Below are positions 27,009-35,057 of a stretch of DNA of 64,000 nucleotides, piece by piece; position 1 is the first letter of the stretch; every line of letters begins with the position of its first letter. Made by a program: the position numbers and the translations under genes. Source of the DNA: Streptomyces coffeae (GTDB lineage: Bacteria > Actinomycetota > Actinomycetes > Streptomycetales > Streptomycetaceae). The notes beneath the pieces were generated by a model. It made no database searches and was not told the DNA's origin. It saw only the letters and a program-made list of their open reading frames with translations. The stretch lies in contig NZ_JAERRF010000003.1 of NCBI RefSeq assembly GCF_016741875.1, positions 310,001 to 374,000 of the forward strand, in the 5' to 3' direction.

Positions 27009-27299
27009 ATGCGTCACTACGAGGTGATGGTCATCCTCGACCCCGATCTCGAGGAGCGCGCTGTCTCCCCGCTGATCGAGAACTTCCTTTCCGTGATCCG
27101 TGAGGGCAACGGCAAGGTCGAGAAGGTCGACACCTGGGGCCGTCGTCGTCTCTCGTACGAGATCAAGAAGAAGCCCGAGGGCATCTACTCGGTCATCGAC
27201 CTCCAGGCTGAGCCTGCGGTCGTCAAGGAGCTCGACCGCCAGCTGAACCTGAACGAGTCGGTCCTCCGGACCAAGGTCCTCCGCCCCGAGACCCACTGA
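27009..27299 (+). CDS. rpsF: 30S ribosomal protein S6
   Basis: Small-subunit protein S6 of 96 residues, which binds the central domain of 16S rRNA together with S18. The sequence [17 protein letters not shown] and the [18 protein letters not shown] segment are characteristic. ATG 27009 lies after AGAGGAGG. It heads the conserved rpsF-ssb-rpsR-rplI operon. Confidence 0.98.
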   Translation: MRHYEVMVILDPDLEERAVSPLIENFLSVIREGNGKVEKVDTWGRRRLSYEIKKKPEGIYSVIDLQAEPAVVKELDRQLNLNESVLRTKVLRPETH

Positions 27300-27378
27300 G
27301 CGCTGAGGCGTTCATCGGTCTCCGGGCCGTATCGCAACGAGTAGCAAGCAGCCCAGCAGTACGCCGAGAGGTACCCCA

Positions 27379-27963
27379 ATGGCAGGCGAGACCGTCATCA
27401 CGGTCGTCGGCAATCTCGTCGACGATCCCGAGCTGCGTTTCACCCCCTCCGGTGCGGCGGTCGCGAAGTTCCGCGTCGCGTCCACTCCCCGTACGTTCGA
27501 CCGGCAGACCAACGAGTGGAAGGACGGCGAGAGCCTCTTCCTCACATGCTCGGTGTGGCGACAGGCCGCGGAGAACGTGGCCGAGTCGCTTCAGCGCGGT
27601 ATGCGCGTGATCGTGCAGGGCCGTCTGAAGCAGCGGTCGTACGAGGACCGCGAGGGGATCAAGCGCACGGTCTACGAGCTGGATGTCGATGAGGTCGGCG
27701 CCAGCCTGCGCAACGCCACAGCCAAGGTCACCAAGACCACCGGACGCGGTGGACAGGGTGGCTACGGCGGCGGTGGCGGCCAGGGCGGCGGCTGGGGCGG
27801 TGGCTCCGGCGGCGGCCAGCAGCAGGGTGGCGGCGCTCCGGCCGACGACCCCTGGGCGACCGGCGCACCCGCCGGTGGCGGCCAGGGCGGCGGCGGTGGC
27901 TGGGGCGGCGGCTCCGGCGGCTCCGGCAACTCCGGCGGCTACTCGGACGAGCCGCCCTTCTAG
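27379..27963 (+). CDS. ssb: Single-stranded DNA-binding protein
   Basis: Essential SSB of 194 residues. The OB-fold occupies about residues 1-115 (beginning [20 protein letters not shown]). A Gly/Gln-rich linker of about 70 residues follows, and the protein ends in an acidic tip SDEPPF, the docking site for replication and repair proteins. This is the main cellular SSB, given its place between rpsF and rpsR. A perfect parS site lies 24 bases after its stop. Confidence 0.98.
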   Translation: MAGETVITVVGNLVDDPELRFTPSGAAVAKFRVASTPRTFDRQTNEWKDGESLFLTCSVWRQAAENVAESLQRGMRVIVQGRLKQRSYEDREGIKRTVYELDVDEVGASLRNATAKVTKTTGRGGQGGYGGGGGQGGGWGGGSGGGQQQGGGAPADDPWATGAPAGGGQGGGGGWGGGSGGSGNSGGYSDEPPF

Positions 27964-27986
27964 GTCCGTGGGCGTTGTTTCACGCG

Positions 27987-28000
27987 GTTTCACGTGAAAC
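27987..28000. promoter_or_regulatory. parS site (perfect) between ssb and rpsR
   Basis: Exact GTTTCACGTGAAAC, preceded 10 bases upstream by a half-like GTTTCACG (27977-27984). The two together with the following AACAACG can form a hairpin, which may be why the site is tolerated inside the operon. Confidence 0.95.
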
Positions 28001-28059
28001 AACGCGCGGCCTGGTCCGGGCGACCAGCACAAACTTCTTGATCACACTGGAGAGAGACA

Positions 28060-28296
28060 ATGGCGAAGCCGCCTGCTCGCAAGCCTAAGAAGAAGGTTTG
28101 CGTGTTCTGCAAGGAGAAGATCTCCTACGTCGACTACAAGGACACGAACCTGCTGCGGAAGTTCATTTCCGACCGCGGCAAGATCCGTGCCCGCCGGGTC
28201 ACCGGCAACTGCACCCAGCACCAGCGTGACGTCGCCACGGCCGTGAAGAACAGCCGTGAGATGGCGCTGCTGCCCTACACCTCCACCGCGCGATAA
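28060..28296 (+). CDS. rpsR: 30S ribosomal protein S18
   Basis: S18 of 78 residues, partner of S6 on the 30S platform. Conserved segments [13 protein letters not shown] and [15 protein letters not shown] are clear. An N-terminal [11 protein letters not shown] pair of cysteines, with a further Cys in GNCTQH, suggests the zinc-containing (C+) type. Streptomyces also have a zinc-free paralogue controlled by Zur, so this copy should be the zinc-replete form (inference). Confidence 0.97.
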   Translation: MAKPPARKPKKKVCVFCKEKISYVDYKDTNLLRKFISDRGKIRARRVTGNCTQHQRDVATAVKNSREMALLPYTSTAR

Positions 28297-28314
28297 GGGA
28301 AGGGTGACCGATTC

Positions 28315-28761
28315 ATGAAGATCATCCTCACCCACGAGGTCTCCGGCCTCGGTGCCGCCGGTGACGTCGTGGACGTCAAGGACGGTTACGCCCGTAACTA
28401 CCTGGTTCCGCGCGGTCTTGCGATCCGCTGGACCAAGGGTGGCGAGAAGGACGTCGAGCAGATCCGCCGCGGTCGTCGCATCCGCGAGATCGCCACGATC
28501 GAGCAGGCCAACGAGGTCAAGGCTCGGCTCGAGGGCGTCAAGGTACAGCTGAAGACCCGTGCGGGCGACGCCGGCCGTCTGTTCGGCTCCGTCACCCCGG
28601 CCGACATCGCCTCGGCGATCAAGGACGCGGGTGGCCCGGACGTGGACAAGCGCCGTATCGAGGTGCCGTCGCCGATCAAGACCCTGGGCGCTCACCAGGT
28701 GTCCGTGCGTCTGCACGCCGAGGTTGCCGCCAAGGTTGGCGTCGAGGTCGTCGCCGCGTGA
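28315..28761 (+). CDS. rplI: 50S ribosomal protein L9
   Basis: L9 of 148 residues, with two globular domains joined by a long helix. The N-terminal [30 protein letters not shown] is diagnostic, and the C-terminal domain ends in [13 protein letters not shown]. It is the last gene of the operon and is followed by a strong terminator 25 bases after the stop. Confidence 0.98.
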   Translation: MKIILTHEVSGLGAAGDVVDVKDGYARNYLVPRGLAIRWTKGGEKDVEQIRRGRRIREIATIEQANEVKARLEGVKVQLKTRAGDAGRLFGSVTPADIASAIKDAGGPDVDKRRIEVPSPIKTLGAHQVSVRLHAEVAAKVGVEVVAA

Positions 28762-28786
28762 CCCTGGCGCTCCGCTGAGCGTAAGA

Positions 28787-28818
28787 GAGGGCCGCACCCC
28801 TGCAGGGGTGCGGCCCTC
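28787..28818. terminator. Terminator of the rpsF-ssb-rpsR-rplI operon
   Basis: Perfect 14-base stem (GAGGGCCGCACCCC and complement) with a TGCA loop. Confidence 0.92.
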
Positions 28819-28977
28819 CGCTGTGTAGCGCGCTTCGAGCTCTGCGCTGTGCGGAATACGTACCTTCCGCCGACGGCGGCGTCGGGTTGGTTCGTGGGTG
28901 TCGCCCGGTGGTCCGGGTCCGCCGCCGCGGCGAGGCCAAGGTCCTCCGCCGTTTCGCGGGTGGGCCCGGTCATCCGA

Positions 28978-30330
28978 TCAGGCGCGGACGGCGCCGGTGA
29001 CGATCCAGCGGCCGGAGCGGGCCCGCAGCCACAGGGTGGCCATACGGACCGCCATCATCAGGGTCATGGTCCACCACAGGGCGGTGAGTCCTCCGCCGAG
29101 CGCGGGGACCAGCAGCGCCGCCGGGGCGAAGACCGCCAGCGTGATCAGCATCGCCCAGGCGAGATACGGTCCGTCGCCCGCGCCCATCAGCACGCCGTCG
29201 AGCACCATCACCACACCCGAGATCGGTTGGGTGACGGCCGCGACCAGCAGGGCAGGCAGCAGGGTGTCCCGTACCACGGGATCGGTCGTGAACAGCGGGA
29301 TGAACAACGGCCGGGACGCGATCACCAGCACTCCGAGAACCACCCCGCAGATCACACCCCACTGCACCATGCGACGGCACGCGGCGCGGGCCCCCTCGGC
29401 GTCGCTCGCCCCCAGATAACGCCCGATGATGGCCTGGCCCGCGATGGCGATGGCGTCCAGCGCGAAGGCCAGCAGGGTCCACAGGCTGAGCACGATCTGA
29501 TGGGCGGCGATATCGGCATCGCCGAGGCGCGCCGCGACCGCCGTGGCGATGAGCATCACCGCCCGCAGCGAGAGGGTGCGGATCAGCAGCGGCGTTCCGG
29601 CATGGGCGCAGGCTCTGATCCCGGCGGCGTCGGGCCGCAGTGAGGTGCCGTGCCGCCGGGCTCCCCGGACGACCACAACGAGGTAGACGGCGGCCATGGC
29701 GTTCTGAGCGATCACCGTGCCCCAGGCGGAGCCCGCGATACCGAGCCCGGCCGCATAGACCAGGGTGGCGTTCAGCGCGGCGTTGGCCGCGAAGCCTCCG
29801 ACGGCCACGTACAGCGGAGTGCGGGTGTTCTGAAGGCCGCGAAGCACCCCGGTGGCGGCGAGCACCACGAGCATCGCCGGTATGCCGAGGGCGCTGATGC
29901 GCAGATAGGTGGTGGCGTACGGGGCTGCCGTGTCGGAGGCGCCGAAGAGGTCGGCCAGCGCGGGGGCGGCCGGAAACGCGAGGGCGACAACTACCGCGCC
30001 CAGCAGCAGGGCCAGCCAGATGCCGTCCATGCCCTGGCGGATCGCTCCGGCCAGATCGCCGGCGCCGACCCGGCGGGCCACGGCCCCGGTGGTGGCATAA
30101 GCGAGGAAGACAAAGACGTTGACAGCGGTGGACAGCAGGGCGGCGGCCACCCCGAACCCGGCGAGCTGGGCGGTGCCCAGATGACCGACCACGGCGCTGT
30201 CGACCATGAGGAAGAGAGGCTCCGCCACGAGTGCCCCGAAGGCGGGTACGGCGAGTGCGAGGATCTCGCGGTCATGGCGCCGGACGCTGCTCCGAGCGGT
30301 GCTCCGGGAACTCGTGGGGGCCTGTGTCAT
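28978..30330 (-). CDS. MATE-family efflux transporter
   Basis: A DinF-type MATE exporter of 450 residues with 12 membrane segments in two homologous halves. Conserved PAFGALVAEPLFLMVDSAVVG starts the first half and the GQAIIGRYLGA segment lies in the second. MATE proteins use a Na+ or H+ gradient to expel drugs or metabolites; the substrate is unknown. ATG 30330 lies before a Thr/Ser/Arg-rich tail. It is adjacent to and divergent from dnaB, an arrangement kept in Streptomyces. Confidence 0.88.
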   Translation of the reverse strand: MTQAPTSSRSTARSSVRRHDREILALAVPAFGALVAEPLFLMVDSAVVGHLGTAQLAGFGVAAALLSTAVNVFVFLAYATTGAVARRVGAGDLAGAIRQGMDGIWLALLLGAVVVALAFPAAPALADLFGASDTAAPYATTYLRISALGIPAMLVVLAATGVLRGLQNTRTPLYVAVGGFAANAALNATLVYAAGLGIAGSAWGTVIAQNAMAAVYLVVVVRGARRHGTSLRPDAAGIRACAHAGTPLLIRTLSLRAVMLIATAVAARLGDADIAAHQIVLSLWTLLAFALDAIAIAGQAIIGRYLGASDAEGARAACRRMVQWGVICGVVLGVLVIASRPLFIPLFTTDPVVRDTLLPALLVAAVTQPISGVVMVLDGVLMGAGDGPYLAWAMLITLAVFAPAALLVPALGGGLTALWWTMTLMMAVRMATLWLRARSGRWIVTGAVRA

Positions 30331-30788
30331 GAGGGCAATGTAATCTTCCACAGGTAAGAGACGCAAGGTGTCAGCAGTCCTTACATGGCGGCGCACGCCG
30401 CGATCTCCTCTGCGCCCTTTGTCGTGATCTTGCACCGGGCGCGAAAGTTTTTCTTCTGCACAGCCCCTGGATAGAGAAACAGCAGGTCAGATGGGTGACT
30501 TCAGGGTGATTGTGCGTTTGTCCACAGCACTGTCCCCCGACCCGTGCACAGGTTCACGGGAGTTCTCCACAGGATGACTCACATCATCCACATGGCCTGT
30601 GGATAACCAAGTTGGCTGGCGGTCCCCACGGGCCTACCGTGGTCCGGCGCCCGCCACCGTTTCCGTCCCTCGAATCCACCGGAACTCGACGCGTCGTGAC
30701 CGGAAGCCGGCCGCTCAGTTATGTCGTAGCCGTGCTCTATGAAAGAGGACACGGCGAGGTCCTACCGCGGACGGGAGGAGGTGGCGGG
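30331..30788. other. dnaB upstream region (458 bases)
   Basis: Non-coding between the divergent MATE and dnaB genes. It holds the DnaA-box cluster annotated separately and a GGAGGAGG site (30774-30783) for the dnaB start. The in-frame extension upstream of GTG 30789 is not protein-like. Promoters for both genes must lie here, but none stands out. Confidence 0.6.
30518..30606. promoter_or_regulatory. Cluster of DnaA boxes upstream of dnaB
   Basis: Four DnaA-box-like 9-mers in 89 bases. TTGTCCACA (30518-30526) is the preferred Streptomyces box; TTCTCCACA (30563-30571) has one mismatch; TCATCCACA (30584-30592) has two. TTATCCACA is on the minus strand (30598-30606), identical to the E. coli consensus. 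This is far denser than expected by chance in high-GC DNA. Regulation of dnaB by DnaA, or DnaA titration, is inferred. Confidence 0.65.
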
Positions 30789-32276
30789 GTGAGCGTGCCC
30801 GAGCCCATGGACGACCCGTGGGCGGACTCCGGTCCGGCCGAGCGATTCCCCTCCCCCCGGTTCGGGCGCGGTGAGGGCGGCGGCCGGGGCCGTGGCGATC
30901 AGCATGAGCGCGGGCGCGACGGAGACGGGGGAAGCACCTGGGAGGGCGCCGGTTTCGAGCGCGTTCCGCCGCAGGATCTCGACGCCGAGCAGTCCGTGCT
31001 CGGCGGCATGCTGCTCTCCAAGGACGCCATCGCCGATGTGGTGGAGGTCCTCAAGGGCCATGACTTCTACCGCCCCGCCCACGAGACCGTCTACCAGGCC
31101 ATCCTGGACCTCTATGCGAAGGGCGAACCGGCCGACCCGATCACGGTCGCCGCGGAGCTGACCAAGCGCGGTGAGATCGCCCGGGTGGGCGGCGCCTCGT
31201 ATCTCCACACCCTCGTCCAGTCGGTCCCCACCGCCGCCAACGCCGAGTACTACGCGGAGATCGTCCATGAGCGCGCGGTACTGCGCCGTCTGGTCGAGGC
31301 CGGTACCCGCATCACCCAGATGGGATACGCGGCGGACGGCGATGTCGATGAGATCGTCAACAACGCCCAGGCGGAGATCTACGCCGTCACCGAGCAGCGC
31401 ACCAGCGAGGACTATCTGCCGCTCGGCGACATCATGGAAGGCGCGCTCGACGAGATCGAGGCGATCGGGTCGCGCAGCGGTCAGATGTCCGGCGTGCCCA
31501 CCGGGTTCACCGATCTCGACTCGCTGACCAACGGTCTGCACCCGGGCCAGATGATCGTCATCGCCGCGCGTCCCGCCATGGGTAAGTCCACCCTGGCGCT
31601 GGACTTCGCGCGCGCCTGCTCCATCAAGAACAACATGCCCAGCGTCATCTTCTCGCTGGAGATGGGGCGCAACGAGATCGCGATGCGTCTGCTGTCCGCC
31701 GAGGCCCGGGTGGCGCTGCACCATATGCGCTCCGGCAGCATGACCGACGAGGACTGGACGCGGCTGGCCCGCCGGATGCCGGATGTCTCCCAGGCGCCGC
31801 TCTACATCGACGACTCACCGAACCTGTCGATGATGGAGATCCGCGCCAAGTGCCGTCGGCTGAAGCAGCGCAATGACCTCCAGCTGGTGGTCATCGACTA
31901 TCTCCAGCTGATGCAGTCCGGCGGCGCCCGGCGCCCCGAGAGCCGTCAGCAAGAGGTCTCGGACATGTCGCGAAACCTGAAGCTGCTGGCCAAGGAGCTG
32001 GAAGTGCCGGTCATCGCGCTCTCCCAGCTGAACCGTGGCCCCGAGCAGCGCACCGACAAGAAGCCGATGGTCTCGGACCTCCGGGAAAGTGGATCCATCG
32101 AGCAGGACGCCGACATGGTCATCCTGCTCCACCGCGAGGACGCCTATGAGAAGGAGTCCCCGCGCGCGGGCGAGGCGGACCTGATCGTGGCCAAGCACCG
32201 TAACGGTCCGACGGCCACCATCACCGTCGCCTTCCAGGGCCACTACTCTCGCTTCGTCGACATGGCCCAGACCTGA
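30789..32276 (+). CDS. dnaB: Replicative DNA helicase DnaB
   Basis: Hexameric 5'-3' replicative helicase, 495 residues. An extra ~60-residue Gly/Arg/Asp-rich N-terminus precedes the DnaB N-terminal domain (PQDLDAEQSVLGGMLL). The RecA-like C-terminal domain has Walker A in ARPAMGKST near 260 and Walker B in LVVIDYLQLM. The arginine-finger region and the LSQLNRGPEQR motif are present. No intein is visible. GTG 30789 is preceded by GGAGGAGG. Loading at oriC is by DnaA, whose boxes lie just upstream. Confidence 0.97.
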   Translation: MSVPEPMDDPWADSGPAERFPSPRFGRGEGGGRGRGDQHERGRDGDGGSTWEGAGFERVPPQDLDAEQSVLGGMLLSKDAIADVVEVLKGHDFYRPAHETVYQAILDLYAKGEPADPITVAAELTKRGEIARVGGASYLHTLVQSVPTAANAEYYAEIVHERAVLRRLVEAGTRITQMGYAADGDVDEIVNNAQAEIYAVTEQRTSEDYLPLGDIMEGALDEIEAIGSRSGQMSGVPTGFTDLDSLTNGLHPGQMIVIAARPAMGKSTLALDFARACSIKNNMPSVIFSLEMGRNEIAMRLLSAEARVALHHMRSGSMTDEDWTRLARRMPDVSQAPLYIDDSPNLSMMEIRAKCRRLKQRNDLQLVVIDYLQLMQSGGARRPESRQQEVSDMSRNLKLLAKELEVPVIALSQLNRGPEQRTDKKPMVSDLRESGSIEQDADMVILLHREDAYEKESPRAGEADLIVAKHRNGPTATITVAFQGHYSRFVDMAQT

Positions 32277-32292
32277 CGCCGACGTGTCGTTG

Positions 32293-33624
32293 TCACACCA
32301 GTTCGGGTTGCGGCTCCGGTTGCAGCGCCGGCGCGGCCTTCGGCTCCCACAGTCTGGTGGTCCGCACGTAGCCGTAGATCACTGAGGCCATCGCCAGAAG
32401 GAGCAGGGGTCCGAACACCCACGGATGCTTGGCCATCTCCACCGGCAGATAGCGATAGGACACCAAGAGCGCGGCGAAGACCGTGGTGCCGTAAGCGACC
32501 AGCTGGATTCCTGACCGGTCCCAGCCACGTGCGAGCGAGCGCAGAGCCGCCTCGACCGTGATCGCGAACACCACGCCGGCAATGAGATCCACGCCGTAGT
32601 GGTAGCCGAAGCCCAGCGTCGCGCCGAGCGTGGCGATCAGCCAGAACGTGCCCGCGAAGCGCAGAACCCGTGGGCCCTTGCGGGAATGAATGAAGATCGC
32701 GGTAGCCCACGCCGTGTGCAGACTGGGCATGCAGTTGCGTGGGGTGATCTCGTCGTACGGCATCGGGTGCGGGATGCTGACCGGGGGCGGCGTATGCGGC
32801 CACAGGTCGGCCACCGCCCAGTGCACGCCGCCGGTGCCGAAGGCGCCCGGGCCGTAGGCGAAGATCGGCCCGACCACCGGGAAGATCATGTAAATGCCCG
32901 GTCCGAGGAGGCCGATCACCAGGAAGGTGCGCACCAGATGGTGGCTCGGGAAGCGGCGCTCGACCGCCACGTTCCGCAGCTGGTACGCCGTGATGACAAC
33001 CGCGGCCACCGCAAGCTGTATGTAGACCCAGTCGAGAAGATGGGTGCCGATCGGGCCGGTGGCCTCGACGATCCGGCCTGCCAGCCATGACGGGTTGCCC
33101 AGCGCGTGATCGGCGGTTGCCAGGTACTGGTCGAGCACCGTCGGGCGGGACTTCGCCGTGATGAGCAGCCAGGTATCGCCGGTCTTGCGGCCGGCCACCA
33201 GCAGCAGGCCCAGCCCGACGCCCTTCAGCAGCAGAACACGTTCCCGGCCGGTGCGGTGGGTGACAGCGATGACCGCATAGCCCAACATCACCCACAACGC
33301 GCCGTTTCCGAAAAAATGGCCGTCGGTCACCTTCGCGTCGACCGCCCACCGCACCAGCAAGAAGACGGCATCGATGCCGATCGCGACACCAGTGGCGATG
33401 AGCCGCTGCCGCCAGGTGAGCACCACCATCATCAACGCCATACCGGCGTACAGCAGCGGCCCCGATTTGGGGGCGAAGATCACCTCTTGCGCCTGGTTGG
33501 TGATCGGCCCCGGCAGGCCGTAGTGACGTGCGGTGATCTCCAGCGCGATGAGGAATCCGAGGGTCACCACACCCGCCGTGGCCCACAGGATCGTCCGCGG
33601 TCGGCGCCACGCGGCGAACGTCAT
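32293..33624 (-). CDS. PAP2-family membrane phosphatase / inositolphosphotransferase-like
   Basis: A multi-pass membrane protein of about 443 residues with roughly 10 hydrophobic segments. Two PAP2 catalytic blocks are visible, CMPSLHTAWA and GYHYGVDLIAG, with the catalytic histidines. A third block (KxxxxxxRP) may lie at AKSRPT. The layout resembles Aur1/Ipt1-type proteins, which transfer or remove lipid phosphate heads. ATG 33624 is used; a TTG at 33669 would add an amphipathic 15-residue start but lacks a ribosome-binding site. Its end is only 14 bases from the convergent dnaB, without an evident terminator. Confidence 0.8.
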   Translation of the reverse strand: MTFAAWRRPRTILWATAGVVTLGFLIALEITARHYGLPGPITNQAQEVIFAPKSGPLLYAGMALMMVVLTWRQRLIATGVAIGIDAVFLLVRWAVDAKVTDGHFFGNGALWVMLGYAVIAVTHRTGRERVLLLKGVGLGLLLVAGRKTGDTWLLITAKSRPTVLDQYLATADHALGNPSWLAGRIVEATGPIGTHLLDWVYIQLAVAAVVITAYQLRNVAVERRFPSHHLVRTFLVIGLLGPGIYMIFPVVGPIFAYGPGAFGTGGVHWAVADLWPHTPPPVSIPHPMPYDEITPRNCMPSLHTAWATAIFIHSRKGPRVLRFAGTFWLIATLGATLGFGYHYGVDLIAGVVFAITVEAALRSLARGWDRSGIQLVAYGTTVFAALLVSYRYLPVEMAKHPWVFGPLLLLAMASVIYGYVRTTRLWEPKAAPALQPEPQPELV

Positions 33625-34155
33625 TCTGCGGCTTATTCGCGAAAACACCCGCGATGCTCTAGATATCAATTGTTTGGCCGATTTGCTCGATGTTGGTTAA
33701 TTGCGTACTCATCGCGCTGGATGGCATGGTTTTCCGGTGAACGACGGGGGAATGGGGGGCGAACGTCGTGAGCTCGAACATGCTATCGGAGCGGTGTGGC
33801 CTACCCAGAGGGCTCGGCACCGCCCCAACACGCCGAATACAGCGCTCGGCCTTCGCGGTCAGCCGCCGCGCCCTGCCCCGCTACCGAACCGCACGGCCGG
33901 GCACCCTGGTGAGACACAAGTCCTCGGCCATCTCGTGAGACATCCCCCTCGCACCGCGGGCCACAGCGCTGCGACATGACAGGTGAGATGAGATCCCCCT
34001 GTCTTCTCGCTTCTCGGTCGGCCGTGGACAGTTCTTGAACTTAAGAAGTCAAGAATGATGTCACGGTTCCATGTTGGAGGAGTCCGGTTCGGTCAAGGAG
34101 CGTCTGCGCACAACGCTGCGCTTCCTCGCCGAGACCGATCTCCCCCTCCGCCCCG
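33625..34155. other. Gene-poor interval between PAP2 and thioredoxin genes
   Basis: About 530 bases without a well-supported gene. The first 100 bases are unusually AT-rich for the window (around 33660-33710) and may hold the PAP2 promoter. A 56-codon frame from GTG 33768 to 33938, with GGGGGG upstream, encodes a very Arg-rich peptide that I cannot place; it may be spurious. A hairpin CTTGAACTTAAGAAGTCAAG lies near 34033-34052. Confidence 0.4.
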
Positions 34156-34515
34156 CTACAGCACGTCCGCGATCTCCTCCATCAGCCGGCGCTTGGGCCG
34201 GGCGCCGACCATCGAGCGCACCGGTTCGCCCGCCCGGAACACCATCAGGGTCGGCATCGACAGCACCCCGTACGCCGCCGTGGTGCGCGGGTTCTCGTCC
34301 ACGTCCAGCTCCACCACCTTCAGCCGGTGTGCCTCCTCCCGCGCGATCTCCGCCAGCACCGGCGCGATCATCCGGCACGGCGGGCACCACGAGGCGGTGA
34401 ACTCCACCAGCACCGGCACCCCGGCCGCCAGCACCTCCGCCGCGAACGTCCCGTCCGTGACGGTGGCCACTCCCCCGGCTCCCGTCCGTCCCCCGGTATG
34501 CGTCTGTGTCGTCAT
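34156..34515 (-). CDS. Thioredoxin with WCPPC active site
   Basis: A second thioredoxin of 119 residues. The active site reads WCPPC instead of WCGPC (residues about 44-48), and the cis-proline segment SMPTLMV is present. A first Pro in the CxxC loop usually makes the disulfide easier to break or changes partner choice. The N-terminal ~15 residues are a polar extension. It starts 1 base after the MerR stop on the same strand, so the two form a unit in which MerR may sense a redox or metal signal and adjust thioredoxin supply. Confidence 0.9.
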   Translation of the reverse strand: MTTQTHTGGRTGAGGVATVTDGTFAAEVLAAGVPVLVEFTASWCPPCRMIAPVLAEIAREEAHRLKVVELDVDENPRTTAAYGVLSMPTLMVFRAGEPVRSMVGARPKRRLMEEIADVL

Positions 34516-34516
34516 C

Positions 34517-34978
34517 TCAGTCTCCTTCTCCCGTAGGGGCCTTGGTGGGTAGGTGCGGAGGCGTCAGCGCACAGCGCGGCTCGGGCGCTCCCCCGGGCGC
34601 CGTCGCCTCCGCCGCCAGCGCCGCGCGCGCCCGCTCCGCCTGGGCGAGCTGCTCCTCCACCCGCTGCCGTACGCCGGTCAGCCGCGCGATGCAGTCGTCC
34701 AGTTCGGCCAGCTTGCGCCGGTACACCTCCAGCGAGGCGGGGCAGGAGTCACCGGCCGGATGCCCGGAGCGCAGACACTCCAGGAACGGCCGGGTCTCCT
34801 CCAGGCCGATGCCGAAGTCCCGCAGCATGCGGATCTCCTGGAGCAGGCGCAGATCGTCCTCGTCGTACGCCCGGTATCCATTGCCCGTGCGCCGCGCGGG
34901 CAGCAGCCCGAGCGACTCGTAGTAGCGCAGGGTGCGGGTGGTGGTCCCCGCCCGTTCGGCCAGCTCTCCGATCCGCAT
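34517..34978 (-). CDS. MerR-family transcriptional regulator
   Basis: A 153-residue regulator. The MerR helix-turn-helix is at residues 1-70 (MRIGELAERAGTTTRTLRYYESLGLLP). A dimerisation helix follows (about 80-125) with cysteines at 68 and 79, then a Pro-rich tail with one more Cys. The Cys pair (ECLRSGHPAGDSC) could bind metal or form a disulfide, as in CueR/SoxR-like proteins, but the spacing is not diagnostic. Directly upstream of and nearly overlapping a thioredoxin gene. A dyad CCTTG-N10-CAAGG lies 15 bases before the start. Confidence 0.88.
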   Translation of the reverse strand: MRIGELAERAGTTTRTLRYYESLGLLPARRTGNGYRAYDEDDLRLLQEIRMLRDFGIGLEETRPFLECLRSGHPAGDSCPASLEVYRRKLAELDDCIARLTGVRQRVEEQLAQAERARAALAAEATAPGGAPEPRCALTPPHLPTKAPTGEGD

Positions 34979-34992
34979 GCAAGGACGGTAGA

Positions 34993-35012
34993 CCTTGACC
35001 TCGGCGGCAAGG
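34993..35012. promoter_or_regulatory. Candidate MerR operator
   Basis: Inverted repeat CCTTG-N10-CAAGG, in the 79-base gap between the divergent merR and serine-hydrolase genes. The dyad length and GC-rich centre resemble MerR sites, which usually lie between -35 and -10. I could not place confident promoter hexamers around it. Confidence 0.45.
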
Positions 35013-35057
35013 CCAGAAGTGATTCCGCGCCCGGTGCCCCGGCCGTAGGGTGCGGAC

